64,000 nt of DNA from Haliclona indistincta (Eukaryota; Porifera; Demospongiae; Haplosclerida; Chalinidae), in contig OZ024783.1 of assembly GCA_964017065.1 (NCBI GenBank), positions 710,193 to 774,192 on the forward strand, read 5' to 3'. This document shows, in pieces, positions 33,979 through 45,123 of this stretch. A program made the position numbers and the translations under genes. Position 1 is the stretch's first letter; each line of letters starts with the position of its first letter. The notes below the pieces were generated by a model that was not told where the DNA came from, did not search any database, and worked only from the letters and a program-made list of their open reading frames with translations.

Positions 33979-35328
33979 ATGGCTACCATTAGCTGGAGGA
34001 ACCACGCGCAATACACTGAGATGCCGGTAGCTCGCGAGAAGTCTGGACGGCGAAGGACAGCCTCGTCTTCATCTGACTGCAGTGCCGGACCGCAACTTCC
34101 TCCATCAAGCCAGCAATCAACGGATAGCTCCTCGGTGGTGGATAGCGGCTACCAGGGCAGCCCAGCTAGACTAGAGGGCCGAGACCTGCTACAATGTAGC
34201 TCGCCACGGGGGTGCCTGCTCGGGAAAATTGACACCCTAGCGCCAGACCCCGAGTGTGTTAGAGTGGTGTGCTCCAATGAGCGTTGTCCCTACAGCTCGT
34301 TCATGCATGGGGAATGCTTCGAAACATTCGAGGAGCAGATCCTGAGCTGCCTCCGTGGAATGAGCCGTGCTCGTAACTGGACAGAGAAGCAGAGACGTCA
34401 GAACGTGTGGACCAAGAAAGGGTACGATCTGGTGTACAAGTTCTGTTCCTGCGCCTGCACGAAAGGGAATCTTCGCAAGGACGTCAATCACGTGATTCCA
34501 GTTACCACGGTTACCAGTAGTGTACCAGTAGCTGTGTCAGTTGACAAAAGAAAGCGTCGCAAGAAGTCGACCAGTTTGAGCGAGAAGTCACCACGTGACC
34601 AGCCTCTCCGCAGTCGTAGCCTGCAGAAGACTAGTGACTCTGTCACCATCGAGGTGGGCACGCCCAATTACATGCAGCCATTCTCTCATCGCACGGATTA
34701 CTCTGTGTTCGATCAGATAGTCCCACGACACCTTGTCAACTCATTCCACATCAAGATGGAGGACGACGGCTATGCAGCAGGTGACGAAACACGCTCCTTC
34801 GTTCTCAGCAGTCTCGCCTTTCATCGCACTAGCCATGTCTCCTGTGTTCTCTGTGACGACCGTCTTGAGGTCTACGATCGATTCCCCCTCATCAATGGTT
34901 CGTTCTATTTGTCCCCAATTCGTCCAAAGTGGAGCTCACTGGAAGTGGAGAGCAAGCAAGATGACCCTGTGTTCATGTCAGCTGTCTGTGTGCGCTGCAT
35001 GGTCGGACAGAACACGGTATCTTGCTCGTTTTGTTCCTCTCAATGGGACGGCAAATGTCATCAAATCGGTACCATGTATACGTATGATCTCTTTGCTGCT
35101 ATCCCGTGTTGCTCTACCTCAGTTCAATGCACGGCGTGCCGGAAACCAATCCTTGACGTAGCCAGGATAACTCTGTCTTACTCACAGCTATCAACACAGC
35201 TAGAGTGCCCTCATTGCACCACCAAGGGATACCACTGCATCAAGCCGATATCACGTTTCACTGTGCTCTCCAACAAAGCTCTTTCTCTCTCTCCTTCTTG
35301 CTCGCGCGAATTGCCCTCAACTAAGTGA
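33979..35328 (+). CDS. HECA: Headcase-family protein
   Basis: Single-exon gene, 449 residues. The conserved headcase core reads CVRVVCSNERCPYSSFMHGE, then CFETFEEQILSCL and NWTEKQRRQNVWTKKGYDLV, followed by a basic linker (RKRRKKSTS). A second Cys-rich domain follows (CVLCDDRLEVYDRFPLINGS, then CSFCSSQWDGKCHQIGTMYT). Headcase restrains cell-cycle entry and growth in Drosophila progenitor cells and is conserved to humans as HECA. The first 80 residues are Ser-rich and poorly conserved; the next in-frame ATG is 14 codons on. It is divergent from CCT8. Confidence 0.92.
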   Translation: MATISWRNHAQYTEMPVAREKSGRRRTASSSSDCSAGPQLPPSSQQSTDSSSVVDSGYQGSPARLEGRDLLQCSSPRGCLLGKIDTLAPDPECVRVVCSNERCPYSSFMHGECFETFEEQILSCLRGMSRARNWTEKQRRQNVWTKKGYDLVYKFCSCACTKGNLRKDVNHVIPVTTVTSSVPVAVSVDKRKRRKKSTSLSEKSPRDQPLRSRSLQKTSDSVTIEVGTPNYMQPFSHRTDYSVFDQIVPRHLVNSFHIKMEDDGYAAGDETRSFVLSSLAFHRTSHVSCVLCDDRLEVYDRFPLINGSFYLSPIRPKWSSLEVESKQDDPVFMSAVCVRCMVGQNTVSCSFCSSQWDGKCHQIGTMYTYDLFAAIPCCSTSVQCTACRKPILDVARITLSYSQLSTQLECPHCTTKGYHCIKPISRFTVLSNKALSLSPSCSRELPSTK

Positions 35329-35919
35329 CTGCCGAGTGCTGGAACTATCCCTCTTTCTCTCCTTACTTTCACATACTGCATACCTGCTCTCACTCATCCT
35401 TCGTCTCTCTCACACAATACCACAGCGCACGGACTGCTTCATTCTCTCTCTTATCTTATGGCACCATTACTACTCTCTCTCATCAGCAAGGACTGTATTC
35501 TACTCCTTTCTATCTTATTTACATCATTTAATTTTTGTACTCGGCATAGACTGCCGAACATCATCAATAATTTGATTTGCAACACTACTTGGTGGAATTT
35601 CAGCAACCTATAGTATGCGAATTAATGTATGCCGGCTCTCTGCATGAGATGTACTAAGCACATGTGATATGAGCATTGATGAAGGGCGTGTGTGTGTGGG
35701 GGGTATTTTGCACGGATTATACAGATATCGCTTCTCGACTAAAGCAAGCCCCGATCATGCATTTGACTGTTATTTTGAAATGATGCATAAAAAGACTAAT
35801 CACAAGATGCTGCATATAAATTGTTATTATATAGCAGCGTGTTACACAATCTATGGTTAACTAAAAAAGTTCAAAAGTTCCGAATCCAGTGTGGGGTCAT
35901 AATTCCGTGAGGGCAGAGT
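35329..35919. other. Headcase 3' flank, no gene
   Basis: Pyrimidine-rich 3' UTR-like sequence after the headcase stop, running to the convergent DUOXA stop at 35920-35922. Small open frames here lack domains. Confidence 0.5.
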
Positions 35920-37640
35920 TTAGAGGTTGGCGGCCTCAGTCTTGGTTGGCTCCTGGACCTCTGGTTGGATCTCCTCCAGAGGGATCTCATCCTTGAGACG
36001 GCGGGAACCAGTGCCGCGTTCGATACGAGACTTGCGCTGGGTCTGCCTCAGCCTGTGACAGAGAACAAGTGAGCTGTGTGATGCACTCTGGTATGCTAAG
36101 CCTACCTGGTAAGTCCTCTACGGGGACGTCCAGTATCGCCTTGACGGACTGGTCGAGAGGCCTCGCCATACTCCACTTGTACTTCATCTTCATCGCCTCC
36201 CTACAAGAAGGAAGATGGTTAATAGAGCAACACAAGTGATTAGGAGACTTACCGTAAAGAAGTCGTCATCTTCTACGATATTGTGATGGAAGACAGGAGC
36301 AATGATGCGTGGGAAGAAGAAGTCCAGGAAGAGAATGAGCAGAGCCAGGAAGAAGGTTGCTAGACCAGTCACAAGGGTAAGGTACCAACACCAGTGAAGA
36401 GCAGGCGCCATGCGGATATTGCATGTAGACGGGTCAATACCGGGCAATGGACAATGAGGCCTGTTCCATGGTAACACTAACGGCGGAATGTTTAATATGA
36501 TCACACCATATGCAAAGCAGGCGAAGATCATGAGGAATCCCATAATAGCCATCAAGATCGCTGCGTAACGAATCAAGAAAATGAAGAGTATGATAGTGAT
36601 GAGATACAGCGCAAAGCACAACCTAAGCAAGGAAGGTCAGTGTGATGAAAATAAGGAAAAGGTTGTTGTTCTTACCAGAGTAACTGATGGGCGTACCAAC
36701 CAGCTTGACGTTGCTTTCTTCCCCAACGAATCTGTTCACCGTCAAGAGTGAAGTACTCAGCGACCCACAGGATGGGATAGGGCAGTCCTCGATACTGACC
36801 GGCTCTGAACTCCTGATTGAAGCGGCTAGCGAAACGTCCGAATCCAACACGGCCCTGAGCCCATGGGTCGGCCCAGTAGAACTGTTCATTAAAATTGATC
36901 GTCTCATCCTGCAAGTCTCCCGGAGGAGGCTCAGTTGCTGTAGAAAAGAGACTAACATATAACCCAATATTTCACACAAATCATGCATGTAACGTTTAAA
37001 CTAGGCTGTGTACTAATGTGTACAACATTACGATGCTGATATTTATTTTATAACACAGTGGTTGCTTACCCCTGAGAGTGACGTTGATTCCTCGTAGTCC
37101 AATGTGCAGTCCAACATCAGCAACCACCTCGTCGTCAGTGAAAGCCTTGTACTGGGTGAGCACATTGACAGTGTCAGCCTGCCAGCCGTAACTGAAGTTG
37201 CAGATCAGTAGCACACAGCCAATCCAGAGTGTAACCGCCACACGAAGCGTAGCCCACAACCGCTATAAAATAGAAACACACATTACATAGCAATGCTTCT
37301 TGAAATGCTAAAGTGAAAAGTGTAGAGCTTGACCTTCATGCACTAATGTGTTCAGTCTCTGATCGTGTGAGAGGCAACAGTGACTGAACACATTAGCGCA
37401 TGAAGGCGCTTTCGCTAATGCATTGTGATCCTCCCTAACAAGTACCCCGGTAGCTATAAAACAAAGAGACCCGCCCATCCTCACCTCCATCCCTCTAATG
37501 CCCGGGATGATCAGAATGAAAGAGAAGGCGATGATACCAAATGCAAAGAGGAATCCGACCTCCAGTAAATCCTCTGTGACGGGTGTCTTGTTCTCCCCGT
37601 ACAGGGTCGGCGCCGGCTGCATACGGAACGAGTTTCCCAT
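35920..37640 (-). CDS. DUOXA: Dual oxidase maturation factor (DUOXA)
   Basis: Six exons: 37640-37485, 37262-37070, 36937-36676, 36622-36253, 36200-36106 and 36052-35920. They join in frame to 402 codons plus stop. The protein has an N-terminal membrane segment ending FILIIPGIRGMERLWATLR (human: ILPGIRG...LLR), and an extracellular loop with ADVGLHIGLRGINVTLRG and DETINFNEQFYWADPWAQG (human: ADIGLQVGLGGVNITL and NETINYNEEFTW). Further membrane helices and a charged cytosolic tail follow. DUOXA escorts DUOX out of the endoplasmic reticulum and stays with it at the surface. It is divergent from DUOX copy 1, with 415 bp between start codons. The first intron holds fold-back family A. Confidence 0.95.
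37296..37412. mobile_element. Fold-back family A, copy 3 (DUOXA intron 1)
   Basis: CTTCTTGAAATGCTAAAGTG opens the left arm. CTTCATGCACTAATGTGTTC and its complement GAACACATTAGCGCATGAAG form the hairpin. Confidence 0.8.
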
Positions 37641-38055
37641 GGTTGCTGCTGCAGTTGCGTCTCTCTGCTAGCAAGAAAGGATCGATCTGGGAGTAATGAG
37701 TGCCCCTGACTACGCTAGGCAGGATGCGTTTCCTTGAGAATCCCAGCGATCTAATCGCTCCGTTTATGGATTCAGTTTTCACAACAGCTCGAGCGGCAGT
37801 GGGCAAGGGCTGCGGTCAGCGAGTGATGATAACCGTGTTAGTTTAGTGCGTGTTCTAATGACAACACGATGTGATAATCGTGTTATCAGTGTGTCGAACA
37901 GCCCTGATTGTGTTACCAGGGCTCGTGCTGACTTGCACATCCGGATGACAATATTGGGTGGGGCTCGCTTCCTTTTGCAGGCAACTCGACCCTAGTTTTC
38001 AGGGCCGGTATATCCGTTTTGCTGTCATTCTCCACTTTTGCTTCAGCGACAAGCG
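37641..38055. promoter_or_regulatory. Divergent DUOXA/DUOX promoter region
   Basis: 415 bp between the two start codons. It includes a pair of near-repeats (GATAACCGTGTTAG and GATAATCGTGTTATC) around 37828-37890 that could be operator-like elements for coordinated expression. Confidence 0.55.
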
Positions 38056-38239
38056 ATGGCTCGGTGGAGTATCTTTGTTGTGGTGCTGGGCCTGAGCGCC
38101 TTAGCCGCCGCGCAAAATGATGTAGATCTTGAGAACAAGGGTGTTCCTCTTGCTACGTTCAACCGAGAGGAAATCCGTGAGTGATCGCTAGCAACACTTT
38201 ACAAGCGCCGCTTCCGATCTGTGCGGAATATAACTGCCT

Positions 38240-38336
<97 letters not shown>

Positions 38337-41300
38337 CAGATTATGAGTGGGAATCTTATGATGGCTGGTACAATAACCTCGCCCACCCTGACTGGGGTGC
38401 ATCTGACATGCCCATGGAGCGAAAGACACCAATCGCCTATCCCGATGGAGTCTATGAGATTGCTGGCCAGGACAGACCCAACGTTCTGTTGATTGCTAAC
38501 CTCTCACAAAACGGTCTGACTGGTCTGGGATCAGACACCCGCACTGCCTTCTTCATCTACTTCGGTAAGAAAATTCAGAGGCTATTATTTTTAGAATCAC
38601 TGCTCAACTTGTTCATTATCTCTATTAGGTCAACAAGTGGTAGAGGAGGTGCTCGATGCCCAGCGTGCTGGTTGCACTCCCGAGTATGAGAATATCCTGG
38701 TTCCCAAGTGTCACCCTCTCTTCGATCCAATGTGCCGGGGCGGGCGATTCATTCCATTTCTCCGTAACCGATATGATTTCCGTACTGGCTACTCCCCTAA
38801 CAACCCTCGTATGCAGCTGAACGAGATCACTCCATGGTTCGACGGTGGTCTAATGTATGGACCCTTCAAAGCTTGGACCGATGCCATCCGTGCCTTCCAA
38901 GGTGGAGAGCTAGCAGCCATCGATAACACATTACCTCTCGGGGACCAATACCCTCAAGAGAACGATTTTCTAGGTCTACCCTATGCTAACCCCCCTCCTC
39001 CAGCTAACCAGTCAGAACCAAGTCTTTTCCCTGTCAATAGGTTTTGGAGTAAGTCTTTTCGTTAGTGAATAATCTTTGTGACAATAGATATCTATTGTGT
39101 TGCCCTAAGTTACTTTTCCTCTCTTTCCTATCTTCAGCTATTGGTAACCCTCGCGGTAATGAGAATCCATTCTTGCTCTCGATGGGTATCTTCTGGTTCC
39201 GTGTCCACAACTACTGGGCTCGTCAGCTGAGACGGTTCTACCTAGAAAATCAAGCTGAATTAAGCAGTGACTATGAATGGCGCAACGATGAATGGCTGTT
39301 CAACCGTGCTCGTGTCTTCACCATCGCTACTCACCAGCACATCGTGTATTCCGAATGGCTGCCCACTTTCCTCCGCAGAAAGTACCAAGGCAACTTCAGT
39401 AGTTTCCCTTACACCAACACACCTGGTTACTCCCTCGAGTTGATGGGCTACAACCCTGCTATCAACCCACAAGTAGCCCACATCTTCCAGTCGGCTGCTA
39501 TGAGATTCGGGCACACCATGGTGACCCCTGGGATCTGGAGAAGAACTGGGTAAGCACTGCATAAATTTTCTGACTGGTATTAGTGTGAAATTGACCATTA
39601 AATTTTTTCTTCTCAGAGGTGGTGGTAGTACATGCAACTTTGGTCAGACACTCTCCGCTGATTTTGCTAGCTACAGTAACAGCTACCTCAGATCGATCAA
39701 TGCCACACAGCAGTTCACTACCATCGATGAGCTCTATCAGTATTTCTGTGTTAACGGCACTGGACCAGGAGCCAATGATACTAACATGCAGAGCACCCTC
39801 TGCAACAATGACAGAAGGAACCTGAACTATACTGGTGATTCCACAGACATGTATGCTCCTCTCGGAGCAGAGTACTTTGCTCCTCGTACTTGTAACCAGT
39901 TCTGGAACCCACAAGTTCCCATTAGTGCAACCAACGTGGACTCCTTCTACCTTGGTATGGCATCTCAACGTGCAGAGCGTGAGGACTTCATCATCACTCC
40001 TGATCTGCGAGGAAAAGTGTTTGGAGCTCTTGACTTCACTCGTCGTGATCTCATGGCTCAAAATCTTCAGCGAGCTCGTGACCACGGTCTTCCTGACTTC
40101 AACTCTGCTCGTATGGCTTATGGTCTCCCACCGAAGGTCAGCTTCGAGGATTTGAACCCACAGTATGGAATGGATCCAGCAACCACCGACAACATTGAGC
40201 GACTGAGAGAGGTCTACAACAACGACATTAGCAAGTGAGTGGGTGGGTGGGTGAGTGGATGGGTGGGTGAGTGAGTGGGTGGGTGGGTGGGTGAGTGAGT
40301 GGATGGGTGGGTGGGTGAGTGAGTGAGTGGATGGGTGGGTGGGTGAGTGAATGGGTGGGTGAGTGAGTGAGTGAGTGAGTGAGTGGGTGGATGGGTGAGT
40401 GAGTGGGTGGTTGGGTGGGTGGGTGGGTGAGTGAGTGAGCTAGTGAGTGATTATATGATAATTATGAATAAATGAACTGTTATTCTGGGAATGATAGTCA
40501 CCGCTTATTCTCTGCAGATGTGATATCTGGGCTTGCGGTATTGCTGAAACCACTTTCAATGAGGGACCCGGAGAGCTATTTACTGAAGTGCTATTTGATC
40601 AGTTTATGCGTATTCGTCACGCTGACCGTTTCTGGTACGAGAACTACAAGAGGAACAAGTAAGTGAAACAAGCTTTCAAGGAGCATGTGATAATCATCTT
40701 CCTCTATCTCTAGCTTGTTTTCCGAAGCTGAGTTTCAGATGATCAATCGTCTCACAATCAAGGATCTGTTGATCTATGTTTCTAATGATGTCACACGTGA
40801 CAATATCCAGGACGATCCATTCCAAGTCAGTGACAACATCAGCCATTGCCCTCAGCCATTCCAACTCTCTGAGCTGTACATGGACGACTGTGCTCCTCTG
40901 CTTAACTTTGACTACTACACTGAGAGCCGCTGGCAGTTCCCATTCCTCTGGGCCCTTGTATTCATCTTCATCGGTCTCACAATCATGGTCATGCTGCTTA
41001 TTGCCGTCTATAACCAGGCAAGGAGAAAGGCAATTCTGGGATCCGGTCGCTCACAGCGTGTGAAGAAAGTCGAGGGAGTTGATCTTACTGATAGTTCCGG
41101 TGATATCGTCGTGGTTACTGAAGAACGTGCTGGTCTGAGCGGCAAAGATATTCGTCAAGTGAGCTTCAAGCTCGGATCTGACAAACAGCAGAAGCTGCTT
41201 CGTCTCTACCAAGGCGGTACCATCTATCGTACCATTGACCTTCGCTTCCAGTCAAACATTGTGATCCAGAAACCATTCGATAATCAAGGATACTTTGTCT

Positions 41301-43777
41301 TGAAGGTCAAGCATGAGTATGACATGCTGGTCCGATGCCAGACTTACCACGATCGGGAGCTGGTTATCCAGAAACTCAGAGACTTCTTCAAGGAGCTCGG
41401 AATAGAAACTGATGTCCAAGAGATGAAGAAAAGCGATGCTTTTAGAGACTTGTTTACTAAGCGTGATCGCCAGCGTCTGCTTGAAAACTTCTTCAAGTCC
41501 GTCTTCCAAGAGGCTAGCAGTCATGAACGATACGAGACAAGACGAGACATCCTAGACACTGAGCTGACTCGAGACGAATTCGCCGATGCCATGTCCATGA
41601 AACCAGACTCCACCTTCGTCGAGCAAATGTTCCAACTTGTCGATGTTGACGGCAATGGATTCATCTCCTTCAGAGAATTCGTTGATATGACCGTCATCTT
41701 CTCGAAGGGATCTCCTGACGAGAAACTGGACCTCATGTTCCGTATGTACGACGTTGACGGCAATGGCGAGCTGAACAGGACCGAGTTCAAGAAGATGCTG
41801 AAATCAATGATGGAGTTGGTCAATGCTTCAGTCACTCCCGATCAAATGGACGAGCTTGTCGATAACATGTTCAAATCTGTTGGATTCCAGAACAAAGAGA
41901 ACCTCACTGCTCAGGACTTCAAGCTGCTCATGCGTGACCACAAGGAAGAGCTCAGCAACGCTAAGCTAAACGTTGCCGGCGTAGACACCTCTGATTTCGA
42001 ACCCGTCCCCAAGGAACAGGAGGCCGCTGAAGGTGGAGCTGTACCATCCCGATACCGATCCCGTGAGACTGCTACTGCTCGAGCTCGTCGTACTATCATC
42101 CACGCCTACCGCAAGGACGAGAGAGGAGGTGACAAGCCCGCTGCTTCTCGTTCCCAACCATCAACCGTACAGATCACCACCACCCGGCGCACACTCACCA
42201 CTACCGCTTTCGGCCGCAAGATTGCTGTCTTCCTTCGTTGGGTCGAAAACTACCGTCTTCACATCTTCTACCTCACACTGTTCTACTTGGTCACTGCTGG
42301 TATCTTTATCGAGAGAGCTTACTACTACTCCGTAGAGCGTGAGCATGCTGGATTGAGACGTATCGCTGGTTTTGGTGTCACCATTACTCGTGGCGCTGCT
42401 AGTGGTATGATGTGGACATTCTCTGTCCTCTTGCTGACCATGGCTAGAAACTTCATCACCTACCTGAGAGAAACCATCTTCAACTACTACATTCCATTCG
42501 ATTCAGCTATCTCCTTCCACAAGATCGTCGCTCTGACAGCTCTGATTGTCACCTTCGGTCATTGTATCGGTCACGGTATGAACTTCTATGCTATCGCTAC
42601 TCAGACCTCCAACGATCTGACCTGTATCTTCCGTGAGGTCTACCATCGCTCTCATGTCCTGCCTAAGTTCTTCTACTGGCTCTTCCTCACAATGACTGGA
42701 TTCAGTGCTTTCGTATTAACATTAGTCACTATAGTGATATACGTCTTTGCCATCCAGTACGCTCGAAGATATGCCTTCCAGGCTTTCTGGTTCACCCACC
42801 ACTGGTACGTCATCTTCTACATCCTCATGTTCTTGCATGGTTCCGGACGTCTCGTACAAGATCCTCTATTTGGTAACTTCTTTCTCGGACCAGGTATCAT
42901 CTTTGCCATCGACCAAATCATTAGTATCACTCGTCGTAAGGTCAAGGCCTCCGTTGTGCGTGCTGATATCCTCCCATCTGGTGTAATCGGTATCTACTTC
43001 CAGCGTCCAGTTACCTTCGACTACAAGGCTGGCCAATGGATGCGTATTGCTTCCTTGGCTCAGAACCCAGGAGAGTACCATCCATTCACTATCTCTTCTG
43101 CTCCCCATGAGGAACACATCAGTCTCCACATCCGTGCAGTTGGCCCGTGGACCCACAACTTCCGTGAGATCTTTACTCGTTGCAACGAGCAGAAGATCCC
43201 GTTCCCGAAACTCTACCTCGATGGACCATTTGGAGAGGGACATCAGGACTGGTACCGATATGATGTAGCCATCCTCGTTGGTGGAGGTATTGGAGTTACT
43301 CCATTTGCTTCTATCTTGAAGGAGATGGTTCATCGGTTCAACATTGGAGCTCGCATCCAATGCAAGAAGGTCTACTTTATCTGGGTCACTCGTACTCAGC
43401 GCCAGTATGAATGGCTGACTGACATCATCAAGGAGTGCGAGGATGCCGACAAGAAGGGAATACTTGATGTGCACATCTTTGTGACTCAGTTCTTTGACAA
43501 GTTCGACCTCCGTACCGCCATGTTGTACATTGCTGAGCGTCACTTCCAGAGGATCTCTGGACGATCTCTCTTCACCGGTCTCAGGGCAGTCACCCACTTT
43601 GGTCGTCCTGACTTCAACACCTTCTTTGACAGCCTCCAGGAGGAGCACATCCTTCTCCCCAAGATCGGTACCTTCTCCTGTGGTCCTCCCGGCATGACCA
43701 ACGGAGTGGAAGACGCCTGTGCTGCTACCAACCGATTCGAGGGCCCTGCTTTTGTCCATCACTACGAAAACTTCTAA
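38056..43777 (+). CDS. DUOX: Dual oxidase, copy 1
   Basis: Seven exons: 38056-38176, 38340-38564, 38629-39048, 39138-39549, 39617-40234, 40518-40658 and 40714-43777. They sum to 5,001 nt, giving 1,666 residues. Signal peptide, then a peroxidase-like ectodomain (WLDG-type PWFDGGLMYG; MRFGHTMVTPG with the proximal-type His; LGMASQRAERED), and a first membrane helix (FPFLWALVFIFIGLTIMVML). Two EF-hands follow (DVDGNGFISFRE and DVDGNGELNRTE), then the six-helix NOX core with haem His pairs (FGHCIGHG; FTHHWYVIFY...FLHG), FAD site HPFTISSAP, NADPH sites GPFGEGHQDW and GGGIGVTPFAS, and the NOX-type C-terminus HHYENF. It makes extracellular hydrogen peroxide under calcium control. Confidence 0.96.
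38243..38333. repeat. (CT)n ending at a DUOX splice acceptor
   Basis: About 45 CT dinucleotides run directly into the acceptor CCTACAG of exon 2. Confidence 0.98.
40235..40450. repeat. GTGA/GTGG repeat starting at a DUOX splice donor
   Basis: Intron 5 begins GTGAGTGGGTGGGTGG and continues for about 210 bp in GTGA and GTGG units. The paralogous intron in copy 2 has a shorter version. Confidence 0.95.
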
Positions 43778-44913
43778 AAAGTTCCCTCTCATCAAATGCT
43801 GTGTTCTAACTATGTAGTTAACTGCTCAACTATAGTCTAGCTAGGCCCAAACGATTTTTGTAGTTGATATAATTATTGAGTGGTTTTTATACAATGAACA
43901 AAAGTTTTTACATTTTCATTCAAAAGATTGTCACCACAAGATATAGCATGTATCACAGATTGTGCAGGGAGCGTCTATGGATGTCTGTGTCAGCTTTAAA
44001 ATTTCTACCCACTAAAGCGCTAATACCAACTGCTGTGTTATTAGTTACCAGGTTATGAATTTAAACCTCTAGAGGGGTGCACATGCACCTGTGTTATGAG
44101 TGCAAACCACACACTAAACTATAGATTACTGAAGATCTATAGCTAAGAGCCTCTGCAGTGAAACGTCCCGGCAGTACCGTACGTAGATGCATGTTGCTTG
44201 CTGCATGATGTCTTCACCTTCTCTAATCATAAAGGTGCTTACTTTCAATCACACAAGTCCCGGGTGACAACTAGATGTTGTTGCGCAATAACTACTCAAC
44301 TGCGCAGTACTTCCGCTGTGAAATCGTGATTCTTACATAATATTATCACGACGAGTAAAGTTGGAGCACACACTGGACGAGGAGAGAGAGAGAGAGCTCA
44401 GGCTGGTTTAATTCGAGCAGGATCTGTCAGATCTACTATGGTTTTGTTTTAGTAGTGACCTCTCTTCGTTTTTGTTCTACGGACAGCAGGTAAGCCCCCC
44501 AAGGCACGATGCAGTTACTGCAACAGTAAAGGGAGACGTGTGTCAGTAGTGTCAATATTCGTAATTATATTGCTAATAGGACTAAGTTTAACAATATTCA
44601 CGAGAATGGAATGTTACAAGTGCGTTTAAAGTTGCAAGTTTAAAAAATATGTCAGATATGTTGTTGTATTAAACTATTTTTACTAGTCAGATGGATTATA
44701 ATTTTTGACTGATAATAATAATAATGAGTTCACAGCAGCACTTGAGCTGTTTCTGTGGTTACTTGTTATTCTTACAATAAGTTTAATTAACAAGTGACAA
44801 GACACTAGTTTAGAGGTTACAATATCTGTGAAAGTACAAATACCATTGGTATGACTAATCATTTTTTTCATTCAGCTACAGTTTTCAGCATTCGTTTTCA
44901 GCATTCAGCAACT
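43778..44913. other. Intergenic between DUOX copies, possible 5' non-coding exon
   Basis: 3' UTR of copy 1, then the upstream region of copy 2. A donor-like CAGCAG|gtaagc at 44484-44495 and an acceptor-like TTCATTCAG at 44868-44876 could delimit a leader intron of DUOX copy 2. No protein gene is seen. Confidence 0.4.
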
Positions 44914-45083
44914 ATGGCAAGATTCAGTGTCTTGGCTGTCTTGCTGTGTATGAGGACCTTAGCCACGGCACAAGTCAACGATGAAGATCTGGAGAACAAG
45001 GGTGTTCCACTTGCTGTGTTCAATCAAGAGAAAATCAGTAGGCTGATTATTAACATGTAAATAACGTCTCTCTCTCTCTCTCT

Positions 45084-45123
<40 letters not shown>

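Noticed and set aside
42866..43795. Minus-strand 309-codon frame opposite DUOX copy 1 (and its twin at 49542-50582)
   Set aside because: Shadow of the strongly conserved DUOX coding strand; no domain, and duplicated only because the gene is.
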